A stretch of DNA of 64,000 nt from Verrucomicrobiaceae bacterium. Its GTDB lineage: Bacteria; Verrucomicrobiota; Verrucomicrobiia; Verrucomicrobiales; Verrucomicrobiaceae. The notes under the pieces are model-generated. The model saw only the letters and a list, made by a program, of their open reading frames with translations. It searched no databases and was not told the origin of the DNA. How positions within the stretch are numbered: the first letter of the stretch is position 1; the number at the start of each line of letters is the position of its first letter. Of the stretch, positions 41,815 to 50,335 are shown one piece after another. The position numbers and the translations under genes are program-made. The stretch is taken from positions 62,001-126,000 of the forward strand of contig JAIXSY010000033.1 in NCBI GenBank assembly GCA_027484445.1, given 5' to 3'.

Positions 41815-44553
41815 ATGACCCCCACCAACCCTCTGCGGGAGCATGGCTTCCGCCTTCTCGAAGACGATCTTAAGTTCCTCATGACCGCCTTTTCTGCGGT
41901 GCTGCATCGCGTTGGCGAAGGTGCCCTGGCGGAAAAACTACCCTGGATCGGCGAATGTTCCCAGGTCGGCTCGGAGCCCAATCGCGCGCTCGGGCAGGCT
42001 TGGTCAATCGCGTTTCAGCTGCTGAACATTGTGGAAGAGCGCGCGGCCATCCAGACCCGCCGCTTGAGAGAAAAAGAACGCGGCCCTGAGGCAGAACCTG
42101 GGCTCTGGCCTGATAACTTGCGGGCTCTCAAATCTCTGGGAATCAGCCCTGAAGCAATGCTGGACGTGCTGAAGACGGTGCGCGTGGAGCCTGTGCTGAC
42201 TGCGCACCCGACGGAGGCCAAGCGCGAGTCCGTGCGCGATCTGCACCTAGAGATCTACGCGCTGATGAATCGGCACGAGAACAAAGACTACACCCCGCGG
42301 GAGCAGGATCGCATCCTCTCCCAGCTTCAGGTACAGCTCGAAAATCTCTGGCGCACTGGGGAAATCCACGTCACACGCCCGACGATTGAGGCCGAGCTGC
42401 AAAATGCGCTGCATTACCTGCGCGAAGTTTTTCCTGAGGCGCTGTCTCGTGCGCATACGCATCTTCGTGAGGCCTGGATCGCAGCGGGCTACGACCCTGC
42501 CGGGGTGGATTCGCTGCCGCCTTTGATCCGTTTTGGCACCTGGATCGGTGGTGATCGCGATGGGCACCCCTTTGTCACCGCTGATGTCACGGCCAATGCC
42601 TTGCGCGAATTGCGCAGCAACGCGTTGCGTATTCATCGTCGCGCTCTGGAGCAACTGGCGCACGACACGCCGCTGAGTTCGCTTTTCCAGCAAACGCCTG
42701 CTGGCTTGCAGGAGCTGACCGAGCGCTTGGCCCAAGAACTGGGTGGACGCAGCCGCCCTGAGGTCGCCTACATCTTGGAACGCAATCGCGAAGAGCCCTG
42801 GCGCGCGGCGGCCTACCTCATGCGTGCCCGCCTCATGCTTGAGGTGGAAAAACCTGGCAGCCCTGGGGCTTACCAGCGTCCAGCCCAGCTTCTGGCAGAC
42901 CTCAATGCTTATGCGGAGGCCTTGGAATCCGTCGGCGATCATGCGCTCGTTGTGGAGCACATCGTGCCTTTCCGTCGTCGTTTGGAGGCTTTCGGCTTTC
43001 ACTGCGCCACGCTCGACATTCGTCAAAACTCAGCCTTTCATGAAAAGGCCCTGGATCAGCTATTGCGGGCGGCTGGCCTGCTCGATGGCCGCTCCTGGAT
43101 GGAGTGGTCTCTCGAAGAACGCCGTGCTCTCTTGGAGCGTGAGCTGCAATCGCCTCGTCCCTTCTTGGCCGCAGGCATGTCGGCGGGGCCTGAGGCGGAC
43201 ACCGTACTGGCCTGCCATCGCGTCATCGCTAGCCACATCGCCCAGCATGGCACACCGGGGCTGGGAGCCTTGATCGTGTCGATGACCAGGAATGTCGAAG
43301 ACCTCCTCACGGTCTATGTCCTGGCGCGGGAGGCGGGGCTGATGACTTGGAGCGAGGGGGGGCTGCGCTGTCCCCTGCCTGTCACGCCATTGTTTGAGAC
43401 CATGGCCGATCTCGATGCGGGGCCTGGCATTGTGGATGCCTTCCTTCAGCACCCGGTCACGCGTCGCAGTTTGTCCTCCGAGCGTCCTGCACTTCAGATC
43501 ATGGTCGGCTATTCCGACTCGAACAAAGACTGCGGCATTTTGGCCAGCCAGTGGGCGCTGCATCGTGCTCAGGCTGCGCTCAGTGCCACTTGCGCCCAGC
43601 ATGGCGTGCAGGCTGTGTTTTTCCATGGTCGTGGAGGAACCGTGGGCCGTGGAGCTGGCCCCACGCATTGGTTCATGGAAGCTCTGCCGCAGGGCAGTCT
43701 GGGCGGCTGGATGCGCATGACGGAGCAGGGGGAAACGATCGCCCAAAAGTATGCTCACCTTGGCTCGGCGGTCTATCACACCGAGCTGCTCATGGCCTCT
43801 GCGGCGGCGGCCACAGGGCGGCATCGCCATGGCTCTCCTGCTGATCCGGCCTTGGCTCCTGTGCTGGATCGTCTCGCTGCTGACAGCCGCACGGCCTACC
43901 GTGCCTTGCTGGAGCTGCCAGACTTCATGCGCTTTTATCGCCAAGCGACGCCCATTGATGCTCTGGAAAATTCCCGCATTGGCTCGCGTCCTGCCCGCCG
44001 CACGGGGCAGGCTTCACTCGATGATCTGCGGGCCATCCCGTGGGTGTTTTCGTGGACCCAGTCCCGCTTCTACCTGCCGGGTTGGTTCGGCGCGGGTTCA
44101 GCTTTGGAAAAGCTCCGCGATACCGACTCAGCCGCTTTTGCGGCCATCAAATCCAGCCTGAAGGCCTCACCCTTCATCACCTATGTGCTGACAAACATCG
44201 AAAGCAGTCTCTTCAGCGCCAATGCCGATCTCATGAAGCTCTATGGCGGACTCGTGGCCGAGATGGAGGTGCGTGAGCGTTTCCTGAGCATCATTTTGGC
44301 CGAGTTCGACCGCACGCGCATTGTGCTGGAGGACCTCTTCGATGGCACCTTTGCGGCGCGCCGCCCACGTCTCGCCTACACGCTGAACATTCGTGAAGAG
44401 CCGCTGAAAGTCCTGCATGAGCAGCAGGTCGGGCTGCTCCGCCAGTGGCGCGCGTTAAATGCCTCAGGCCAAGCCGAAGCCGCTGAAGCGATGATGCCAG
44501 ATTTGCTCATCTCCATCAATGCACTGGCCTCAGGGCTGCGCACCACGGGTTAA
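41815..44553 (+). CDS. ppc: Phosphoenolpyruvate carboxylase
   Basis: Carboxylates PEP to oxaloacetate, refilling the TCA cycle. The 912-residue length is standard. VEPVLTAHPTEAKRES carries the essential His, RFGTWIGGDRDGHPFVT the substrate site, and FHGRGGTVGRGAGP the catalytic loop. SRIGSRPARR and VFSWTQSR complete the family pattern. The frame begins earlier at a GTG (41776), but the ATG at 41815 (MTPTNPLREHGFRLLEDDL) gives the conserved start. It is followed by a strong hairpin and a convergent DUF1501 gene. No aspartokinase is adjacent. Confidence 0.96.
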   Translation: MTPTNPLREHGFRLLEDDLKFLMTAFSAVLHRVGEGALAEKLPWIGECSQVGSEPNRALGQAWSIAFQLLNIVEERAAIQTRRLREKERGPEAEPGLWPDNLRALKSLGISPEAMLDVLKTVRVEPVLTAHPTEAKRESVRDLHLEIYALMNRHENKDYTPREQDRILSQLQVQLENLWRTGEIHVTRPTIEAELQNALHYLREVFPEALSRAHTHLREAWIAAGYDPAGVDSLPPLIRFGTWIGGDRDGHPFVTADVTANALRELRSNALRIHRRALEQLAHDTPLSSLFQQTPAGLQELTERLAQELGGRSRPEVAYILERNREEPWRAAAYLMRARLMLEVEKPGSPGAYQRPAQLLADLNAYAEALESVGDHALVVEHIVPFRRRLEAFGFHCATLDIRQNSAFHEKALDQLLRAAGLLDGRSWMEWSLEERRALLERELQSPRPFLAAGMSAGPEADTVLACHRVIASHIAQHGTPGLGALIVSMTRNVEDLLTVYVLAREAGLMTWSEGGLRCPLPVTPLFETMADLDAGPGIVDAFLQHPVTRRSLSSERPALQIMVGYSDSNKDCGILASQWALHRAQAALSATCAQHGVQAVFFHGRGGTVGRGAGPTHWFMEALPQGSLGGWMRMTEQGETIAQKYAHLGSAVYHTELLMASAAAATGRHRHGSPADPALAPVLDRLAADSRTAYRALLELPDFMRFYRQATPIDALENSRIGSRPARRTGQASLDDLRAIPWVFSWTQSRFYLPGWFGAGSALEKLRDTDSAAFAAIKSSLKASPFITYVLTNIESSLFSANADLMKLYGGLVAEMEVRERFLSIILAEFDRTRIVLEDLFDGTFAARRPRLAYTLNIREEPLKVLHEQQVGLLRQWRALNASGQAEAAEAMMPDLLISINALASGLRTTG

Positions 44554-44570
44554 GCCCATGGTTGAATCTC

Positions 44571-44605
44571 CCCGCTGCGCGTGAAGGTCACGTGCAGCGG
44601 GTTTC
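44571..44605. terminator. Long bidirectional hairpin between ppc and a convergent DUF1501 gene
   Basis: CCCGCTGCGCGTGA at 44571-44584 pairs with TCACGTGCAGCGGG at 44588-44601 (one G-T wobble) around the loop AGG. A short TTT follows on the right and there is no long T-run, so it is a strong hairpin rather than a textbook intrinsic terminator. Confidence 0.75.
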
Positions 44606-44618
44606 ATCATCGAGCCCT

Positions 44619-46064
44619 TTAGGCCAACAAGTCCTTCACGACGTGGCCGTGAATGTCCGTGAGTCGGAAATCGCGACCTTGGAAGCGGTAGGTCAGACGC
44701 TCGTGATCAAAACCTAGGAGATGCATCAGCGTCGCCTGGAGATCATGCACATGAACTTTGTTTTCTGCGATGTGAAAACCCAGCTCATCCGTACTGCCGT
44801 AGTCAAAGCCAGCTTTGACGCCGCCACCTGCCATGAACAGGGTAAAGCAATCGGGGTAGTGATCGCGACCCAGCACTGGACTCGCTGCGGTGCGTCCTTC
44901 ACGGAAGGGCGTGCGGCCAAATTCGCCACCCCAAACAACGAGGGTGTCCTCCAGCAGGCCGCGCTGCTTGAGGTCACGGATCAGAGCTGCGACCGGCTTG
45001 TCGGTAGCAGCCATCTTTTTCGTCAGGCCTTCGGTGATGCCATTGTCCACGCCAGTGCCATGGAAGTCCCAGCCCCAATCGAAAAGCTGCACAAAACGCA
45101 CGCCCTGCTCGACCAATCGGCGGGCAAGTAGGCAGTTGTTGGCAAAGCTGGCCTGACCGGGCTGAGCGCCGTAGGCTTCCAGCGTCGCGGGTGTTTCGCG
45201 GGAAATGTCCATCACCTCTGGCACGCTGGCCTGCATTCGGTAAGCCAGCTCATATTGCGCGATGCGCGTCACAGTCTCTGGGTGGCCGAGCTGCGCGACC
45301 TGTTGTTCGTTCAGCTCACGCAGCGCATCCAGCGTCCGGCGGCGTTGTTCGCGGCTCATGCCAGCCGGATTGGAGGTGAAAAGCACGGGGTCACCCTGAC
45401 TGCGGCATTGCACGCCCTGATAGACGCTGGGGATGAAGCCGCTGCCCCATAGCCCTTGGCCTCCGCTCGGCTGCGTGCCGCTGGAGATCAGGCAGACAAA
45501 GCCCGGCAGGTCTTGGTTCTCCGTGCCCAGGCCGTAGGTGACCCATGACCCCATCGAAGGTCGGCCTTGGCGGGTGTGACCGGTGAAGAGCAAAAGCTCT
45601 GCGGGCGCATGATTGAACTGGTCCGTGAACATCGAACGCACCATGCAGATCTCATCGGCGATGCCGTGAAAGTTTGGGCAGGCATCGCTCATCCACAGTC
45701 CTGCCTTGCCGTATTGCTGAAAGCTGCGCGGTGTCCCCATCAGTTTCGGCACTCCGGTGGTGAAGGCAAAGGTGCGGCCTTTTAGCTCACGGTCAGGGCA
45801 GTTTTGGCCGTCGCGCTTCACCAGTTCCGGCTTGTAGTCGAACAGATCCAGGTGCGGCGGTGCGCCAGACATGTGCAGGTAGATCACACGCTTTGCCTTG
45901 GCGGGGGCAGGGGAATGGCGTGGGGCCAGTGGATTCACCGCTGCTGAATTGCCTGAGGCTTCCATCGCTTGGAGAGCGATGGCACCCAGGCTGAATTGCC
46001 CGGCATTGCCGAGAAATTGGCGGCGTGTGCGCAGCTGAAGCTTTTCCTGGTAAACCGGATTCAT
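44619..46064 (-). CDS. DUF1501 family protein of the long, cytochrome-linked type
   Basis: A 481-residue DUF1501 protein of a different subfamily from the other two. It begins NPVYQEKLQLRTRRQFLG, with RRQFLG as a twin-arginine leader. It contains YLHMSGAPPHLDLFDYKPEL, LLLFTGHTRQGRPSMGSW and VVWGGEFGRTPF. It ends with MHLLGFDHERLTYRFQGRD. In the known gene layouts this subfamily follows a PSCyt-DUF1549-DUF1553 gene. Here that partner may be the gene at 53946-56921, ~8 kb away and on the other strand. It precedes gltX on the same strand by 59 bp, with no sign of a functional link. Confidence 0.9.
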   Translation of the reverse strand: MNPVYQEKLQLRTRRQFLGNAGQFSLGAIALQAMEASGNSAAVNPLAPRHSPAPAKAKRVIYLHMSGAPPHLDLFDYKPELVKRDGQNCPDRELKGRTFAFTTGVPKLMGTPRSFQQYGKAGLWMSDACPNFHGIADEICMVRSMFTDQFNHAPAELLLFTGHTRQGRPSMGSWVTYGLGTENQDLPGFVCLISSGTQPSGGQGLWGSGFIPSVYQGVQCRSQGDPVLFTSNPAGMSREQRRRTLDALRELNEQQVAQLGHPETVTRIAQYELAYRMQASVPEVMDISRETPATLEAYGAQPGQASFANNCLLARRLVEQGVRFVQLFDWGWDFHGTGVDNGITEGLTKKMAATDKPVAALIRDLKQRGLLEDTLVVWGGEFGRTPFREGRTAASPVLGRDHYPDCFTLFMAGGGVKAGFDYGSTDELGFHIAENKVHVHDLQATLMHLLGFDHERLTYRFQGRDFRLTDIHGHVVKDLLA

Positions 46065-46123
46065 CAGGAAAGATACGCGAGGAGAAAGCTTTCGTTTCAG
46101 CCGCTTCGAAGCTCAGTGGCAGA

Positions 46124-47443
46124 TCAGCCGAGCACCTCGCTGAGTGTCCGCTCGATTCTCCGCAGGGTGCTTTCCTGGCCGATCAGATGCGCGATCGTCG
46201 CCACATTCGGGCCACGCGATTGACCGCTCAAGGCAGCGCGGAGCAGTGGCATCAGTGCTCCCGTTTTCACTCCAGCCTCTTTGGCTGCCGCCTCGATGGC
46301 ACTGTGCACGCTGGCTTCAGACCACTCGGTGCCATGGCCGAGCGTGGTCAGGGCGGCCTTGAGCAGGCTGGCGTTTTCTGGCTTCGCCCTCAACTTCTCC
46401 GTCACATCCGCTTCAAACGGATAGTCTTCCCGGAAGAAGTAATGCACCCAGGCGGGGATCTCCTTCAGCAGGCTGACCTTTTCCTTCACGCTGTAAACGG
46501 CGGCAGCAGCCATGGCTTCATCGCCAATGACCAACCCAGCGGATTCCAGGAAAGGCAGGCTGGCCTTCAGCAGTGCCTCGGGACTGAGCGCACGCAGAAA
46601 CTGCGCATTGAACCACTGGCACTTATGCAGATCGAAGCGGGCATTGGCACTGTGAATGTCAGCCGGGTTGAAGAGCTTGGCGAGCTGTTCGCGCGTCAGC
46701 ACCTCTTGGTCAGCCCGTGGGGTCCAGCCCAGCATGGCTAGGTAGTTGAACACCGCATCCGGCAGGAAGCCCTCGTGGATGTAGCTGTGCTCGATCGCGC
46801 TGCCCGCGTCGCGTTTGCTCATCTTGGAGCCATCGGGGTTCAGAATGAGTGGGATGTGGGCATAAGTGGGCGGTGTGGCCCCCAAGGCATGGAAGAGGTC
46901 GATGTGCTTCCAGGTGTTCGAGAGGTGATCTTCTCCGCGAAAGACGTGCGTCATGCGCATCTCGATGTCATCCACGACATTGACGAAATGGAAAATGTAG
47001 CTGCCATCGGGGCGGCGAATCGTCATGTCGGGTTCTTCCGTCGGGGCAAAGGTCACATCGCCACAAACGAGATCGTGCACGGTGATGGCGGTGCGGCTGA
47101 ACTTGAAACGCACGGCTCCATTTTCTTCCGTGTAAACGCGGCCCGCGGCCTCCAGCTTGGCCAGATAAGCATCGTAGATCGCCTTGCGCTGACTTTGAAA
47201 GTAAGGGCCGTGAGGGCCGCCCACCTCGGGACCTTCATCCCAGTCCAGGCCCAGCCAGCGCAGGCCCTTCACGATGCCACGCTGCGCTTCTTCGGTATTG
47301 CGCGCCCCGTCCGTGTCCTCGATCCGCAGAATGAAGGTGCCCCCGGTCTGGCGAGCATAAAGCCAATTGAACAATGCCGTGCGGCCACCGCCGACATGCA
47401 GATCGCCAGTGGGAGAGGGAGCAAAACGAACACGAGGAGTCAT
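46124..47443 (-). CDS. gltX: Glutamyl-tRNA synthetase
   Basis: Charges tRNA-Glu (and possibly tRNA-Gln for the transamidation route). It is a 439-residue class I synthetase. The start VRFAPSPTGDLHVGGGRTALF carries the HIGH-equivalent HVGG. The second signature is DGSKMSKRDAGSAI (KMSKR). The C-terminal anticodon-binding half (~330-430) is present and slightly short against the usual 460-490. The frame opens 45 residues earlier, but MTPRVRFAPSPTG at 47443 is standard. It is divergent from the E2 acyltransferase gene. Confidence 0.95.
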   Translation of the reverse strand: MTPRVRFAPSPTGDLHVGGGRTALFNWLYARQTGGTFILRIEDTDGARNTEEAQRGIVKGLRWLGLDWDEGPEVGGPHGPYFQSQRKAIYDAYLAKLEAAGRVYTEENGAVRFKFSRTAITVHDLVCGDVTFAPTEEPDMTIRRPDGSYIFHFVNVVDDIEMRMTHVFRGEDHLSNTWKHIDLFHALGATPPTYAHIPLILNPDGSKMSKRDAGSAIEHSYIHEGFLPDAVFNYLAMLGWTPRADQEVLTREQLAKLFNPADIHSANARFDLHKCQWFNAQFLRALSPEALLKASLPFLESAGLVIGDEAMAAAAVYSVKEKVSLLKEIPAWVHYFFREDYPFEADVTEKLRAKPENASLLKAALTTLGHGTEWSEASVHSAIEAAAKEAGVKTGALMPLLRAALSGQSRGPNVATIAHLIGQESTLRRIERTLSEVLG

Positions 47444-47622
47444 GAAGCAATGAGGAGAAAAAGGACGGATTTGGGCGCGCCGGAGCGGGCAGGGGCGGAG
47501 AGTAGAGGCACTTTTCAGAAAAGCTAGCAGCTGAAAAGGCTCGTGCACTGTCTTGACGGCTCCCATGGAACCCGGCACTCATGTTGCTGTTCCCGCACCG
47601 TTCCAGATCCCTTCTGCCACAG

Positions 47623-48855
47623 ATGCCCACCATCCCGATCCTCATGCCCCAACTCGGCGAGTCCATCGCCGAAGCCACGCTTGTGAAAATCCTCGTCGAG
47701 CCCGGAGCACAAATCGAAGCCGGTGCCGATATCTTTGAGGTGGAAACCAACAAAGCCACCATGACCGTCGGCAGTCCCTGTGCGGGTCGCATCGACCAGA
47801 TCCTGGGGAAAGTGCACACCAGTTATGCCGTCGGCAGCCAGCTCGCAGCCTTCGAGGTCTCGGATGAAGATGCCCAGGCCCTCGGCTTTGCCGAAGGTGG
47901 CACGCGCCAAGAAGCGCTCTCGGCTCCGCCTTCCATGCCGAATGCAGAGTCGCTGCACTTTCAGTTCAACGAGGAAGACAACATCGTCGGCTATCAGCCG
48001 AAGGTGGAGCCTGTCGTAGGCGGACTGCCCGTGCCTGCTGGGGCCACCGGAGCCAGCTACATCTCGCCGCGGATGCGTGCTCGCATGAATGAGCTGGGCA
48101 TCAACGCCTCTGACCTCGCTGGCATCGCAGGCACCGGAGCCGGAGGCCGAGTGACGGTGGAGGACTTTGAAAACTTCCTGCGCGGTCTGGAGCAGCACAA
48201 GCTCACGCCTGCCTCACCCATGCGCATCGCGGTCGCGGACTCCATGCGTCGTAGCTGGACACGCCCGCTGGCCACCGTCGGTAGCCCGGTGATGCTGGAT
48301 GCCATGCTGGCTCATCGCCGCAAGGCTGATCCCAAGCCCGGTCCGGCTCTGTATGCGATTCGTGCGCTGGCCATTGCCCTTGCGGAAAACACCGCCGTGG
48401 CCGGTCGCCTGATTGGCAACCGCATCGTTCACCCACGTGCCATCGACATCGGCTTCGCCGTGGAGGTGGAGGATGGCGTCTTTGTGCCCGTGCTGCGTGA
48501 GGTGGACAAAACCCCACTCGTGAAGCTGGTGCAGACTTACAATCGCCTGGTCGAGCAGGCCCGCGCCCGCCGCCTACCGCACGACATGAACCGCCCTGGC
48601 ATCGCCACCGTCACGAATTTCGGCACCTTTGGCATCGTCTGGGCCACGCCCATTCCTCTGCCCGAACAAAACCTCATCCTAGGCCTTGGAGCTGGGAGCA
48701 AAGTGCCGCGCTGGAGCGATGAAGTGAATCAATTCATCCCAGTCGTGGAAGCCGAGCTCACGCTCAGCTTTGACCACCGTGTCTGCGATGGCGGCGCGGC
48801 GGGCAGATTGCTGGCTCGTGTCGCTAAGTTGTTGCAGGAGCCTGAGAAGCTCTAA
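47623..48855 (+). CDS. E2 dihydrolipoyl acyltransferase of a 2-oxoacid dehydrogenase complex
   Basis: A 410-residue E2 subunit. The lipoyl domain (MPQLGESIAEATLVKILVEPG) has the lipoylated lysine in FEVETNKATM. The E1/E3-binding peripheral domain is ISPRMRARMNELGIN...GAGGRVTVEDF. The catalytic domain ends with FDHRVCDGGAAGRLL; the His-x3-Asp-Gly motif is intact. TNFGTFGIVWATPIPLPEQ is family-typical. The start is set at 47623, removing 14 residues from an earlier frame. No E1 or E3 gene is in the window. It lies next to a prenyltransferase-like gene, 3 bp downstream. Confidence 0.88.
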   Translation: MPTIPILMPQLGESIAEATLVKILVEPGAQIEAGADIFEVETNKATMTVGSPCAGRIDQILGKVHTSYAVGSQLAAFEVSDEDAQALGFAEGGTRQEALSAPPSMPNAESLHFQFNEEDNIVGYQPKVEPVVGGLPVPAGATGASYISPRMRARMNELGINASDLAGIAGTGAGGRVTVEDFENFLRGLEQHKLTPASPMRIAVADSMRRSWTRPLATVGSPVMLDAMLAHRRKADPKPGPALYAIRALAIALAENTAVAGRLIGNRIVHPRAIDIGFAVEVEDGVFVPVLREVDKTPLVKLVQTYNRLVEQARARRLPHDMNRPGIATVTNFGTFGIVWATPIPLPEQNLILGLGAGSKVPRWSDEVNQFIPVVEAELTLSFDHRVCDGGAAGRLLARVAKLLQEPEKL

Positions 48856-48858
48856 GCC

Positions 48859-49743
48859 ATGAGCTTTCGTCTCGAGATGCTCCAGGTTGCCCGCCTGGCA
48901 CCGAAGCTTTTGGGTGAATCGGCAGACTTGGTCGCCGACTTCCTCAGGTCGCGCCTTGCTCCATCCGGCGCAGGTTTTCTTGACCGAGCCGACCGTCCAG
49001 ACCTCTACTACACGGTCTTCGGCATCGAGGGGCTGATGGCTTTGCAGAAAGACGTCCCGACAGCTGCCTTGCAGGAATGGTTGGCAGCTTATGGCGATGG
49101 GGAAGGGCTCGACTTTGTGCATCTCTCCTGCCTCGCACGCTGCCGGGCCAGTCTCGGCGGCGGGCTAACGATGCAGCAGAAGCAAACGCTTGCCGCGCGG
49201 CTCGAAGCCTGGCGCACCCCAGATGGCGGATACCATCAGTCGCCCGGCAAAAAAAACGGCAGCGCCTACGGATGCCTGATCGCCTTCGGAGCCTATCAAG
49301 ATCTAGGCCTGCTGCCGCCTGATCCCTTTCGCATCGCCCAATGCATGGACAGCCTGGAGACCCCGGATGGAGCTTGGTCCAACGAACCCGGCATGGTCCT
49401 CGGCTCCACCACAGCCACCTCGGCCATGCTTTCCCTCTACCGCACGATGCAGCTGCCTGCGCCGCCTGCGTCGGTGGCTTGGTTGGTCCGCCAATGCCTG
49501 CCCGCCGGTGGCTTCCTGGCCGTGCCTGGAGCGCCCATTCCCGATTTGCTTTCTACCGCCGTGGCCCTGCATGCGCTCTCGAATCAGCCGGACGCCATCG
49601 CCCAGGTGAAAGAGCCCTGCCTCGATTTCATCGATAGCCTCTGGAGTGCAGCCGGTGGTTTTCACGGCAACTGGACCGACGACACCCTCGATCCCGAGTA
49701 CACCTACTACGGCCTGCTCGCGCTCGGTCACCTTGCTCTGTGA
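48859..49743 (+). CDS. Protein-prenyltransferase-beta-like alpha/alpha-toroid protein
   Basis: A 294-residue protein with repeated helical hairpins of the terpenoid cyclase/protein prenyltransferase beta class. WRTPDGGYHQSP, LETPDGAWSNEPGM, LPAGGFLAVPGAP and AAGGFHGNWTDDTLDPEYTYYGLLALGHL are four QW-like or PFTB-like repeats. Eukaryotic Rab geranylgeranyltransferase beta has a zinc-ligand His in DPFHTLFG; the same position here is DPEYTYYG, so catalytic zinc binding is doubtful. It overlaps translation with the E2 gene (3-bp gap). A scaffold or lipid-binding role is possible; no function is assigned. Confidence 0.75.
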   Translation: MSFRLEMLQVARLAPKLLGESADLVADFLRSRLAPSGAGFLDRADRPDLYYTVFGIEGLMALQKDVPTAALQEWLAAYGDGEGLDFVHLSCLARCRASLGGGLTMQQKQTLAARLEAWRTPDGGYHQSPGKKNGSAYGCLIAFGAYQDLGLLPPDPFRIAQCMDSLETPDGAWSNEPGMVLGSTTATSAMLSLYRTMQLPAPPASVAWLVRQCLPAGGFLAVPGAPIPDLLSTAVALHALSNQPDAIAQVKEPCLDFIDSLWSAAGGFHGNWTDDTLDPEYTYYGLLALGHLAL

Positions 49744-49763
49744 TCGAAACTCCAGGATGAGCC

Positions 49764-50093
49764 TTGCTCAGCGCCAGTGTCCGAAGATGTCCAAGACCAC
49801 CGGCACCGTTGAGATGCCGCCTGCTGGAGCAGCTCGCCGATGGCAGGCCGCGTACGGCCACCGCCTGCGCCGGTCATCTCGCGAAACGTCTCCAGGCCAC
49901 CATCAAGCACCTCCTCGTCCAGCTCCTTGATGCCGCCCTCGTCGAAATGAGCCCCGATCCCGCCGATTCCCGCCGCCAGCTCTACACCCTCAGCCCCCAA
50001 GTCCAAGTCCGCCGAAGTGAATCCGGAGCCATCGAGATGGATTCTGGCTGCTGCGTTTTGCGGATGGCGGGGGCGGTGGTGACGAGTGCCTGA
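49764..50093 (+). pseudogene. Remnant of a winged-helix (ArsR-like) regulator
   Basis: The frame reads RLLEQLADGRPRTATACAG, then LAKRLQATIKHL, DAALVEMSPDPADSRRQLYT and SGCCVLRM. This looks like the DNA-binding winged helix of a small ArsR/MarR-type regulator ending in a Cys-rich tail. There is no ATG: the frame opens with a TTG at 49764, and the preceding 40-60 bp do not continue the helix-turn-helix N-terminus in any frame. I read it as a 5'-truncated or frameshifted copy. A functional TTG-started protein is not excluded. An inverted-repeat element lies 50 bp downstream. Confidence 0.45.
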
Positions 50094-50141
50094 AAGGCGA
50101 GCTGAGAGAGGAACGCCGCGCCGCGATTTCACCCTGAGATA

Positions 50142-50204
50142 GGCAGTAGAATGGGGGCAGTAGAATTCAGTATCAAAAAACTCGGTTCAGACAATTCTAC
50201 TGCC
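50142..50204. repeat. GGCAnnAGAAT inverted-repeat element, copy 1
   Basis: GGCAGTAGAAT occurs twice at 50142 and 50156 (14-bp step), and its complement ATTCTACTGCC ends the 63-bp element at 50194-50204. The same architecture recurs at 61683-61738. It is non-coding. Confidence 0.8.
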
Positions 50205-50335
50205 TGTTTAAACGGCTTATTTTCACCAAACGTGATGCCTCGGGTCAAAAAGGGGAAACGAAGATCGCCGCGAACGCCAGCCAACCGTGACTGCCGCTGC
50301 CTCTCAAGCGCGAACTGGAGCAGATGCGGGTGAAC

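Larger units (their letters stand above)
49744..50335. other. 592-bp stretch without an intact gene
   Basis: Holds a broken winged-helix gene remnant and an inverted-repeat element (both listed). The remaining ~130 bp before the PVC-heme gene's stop shows nothing recognisable. Confidence 0.6.

Noticed and set aside
43060..43944. A 294-codon minus-strand frame
   Set aside because: Antisense to the conserved catalytic part of ppc; no recognisable content.
49744..50335. tRNA or integration site
   Set aside because: No cloverleaf or GGTTCRA-type T-loop was found here or elsewhere in the window by eye.
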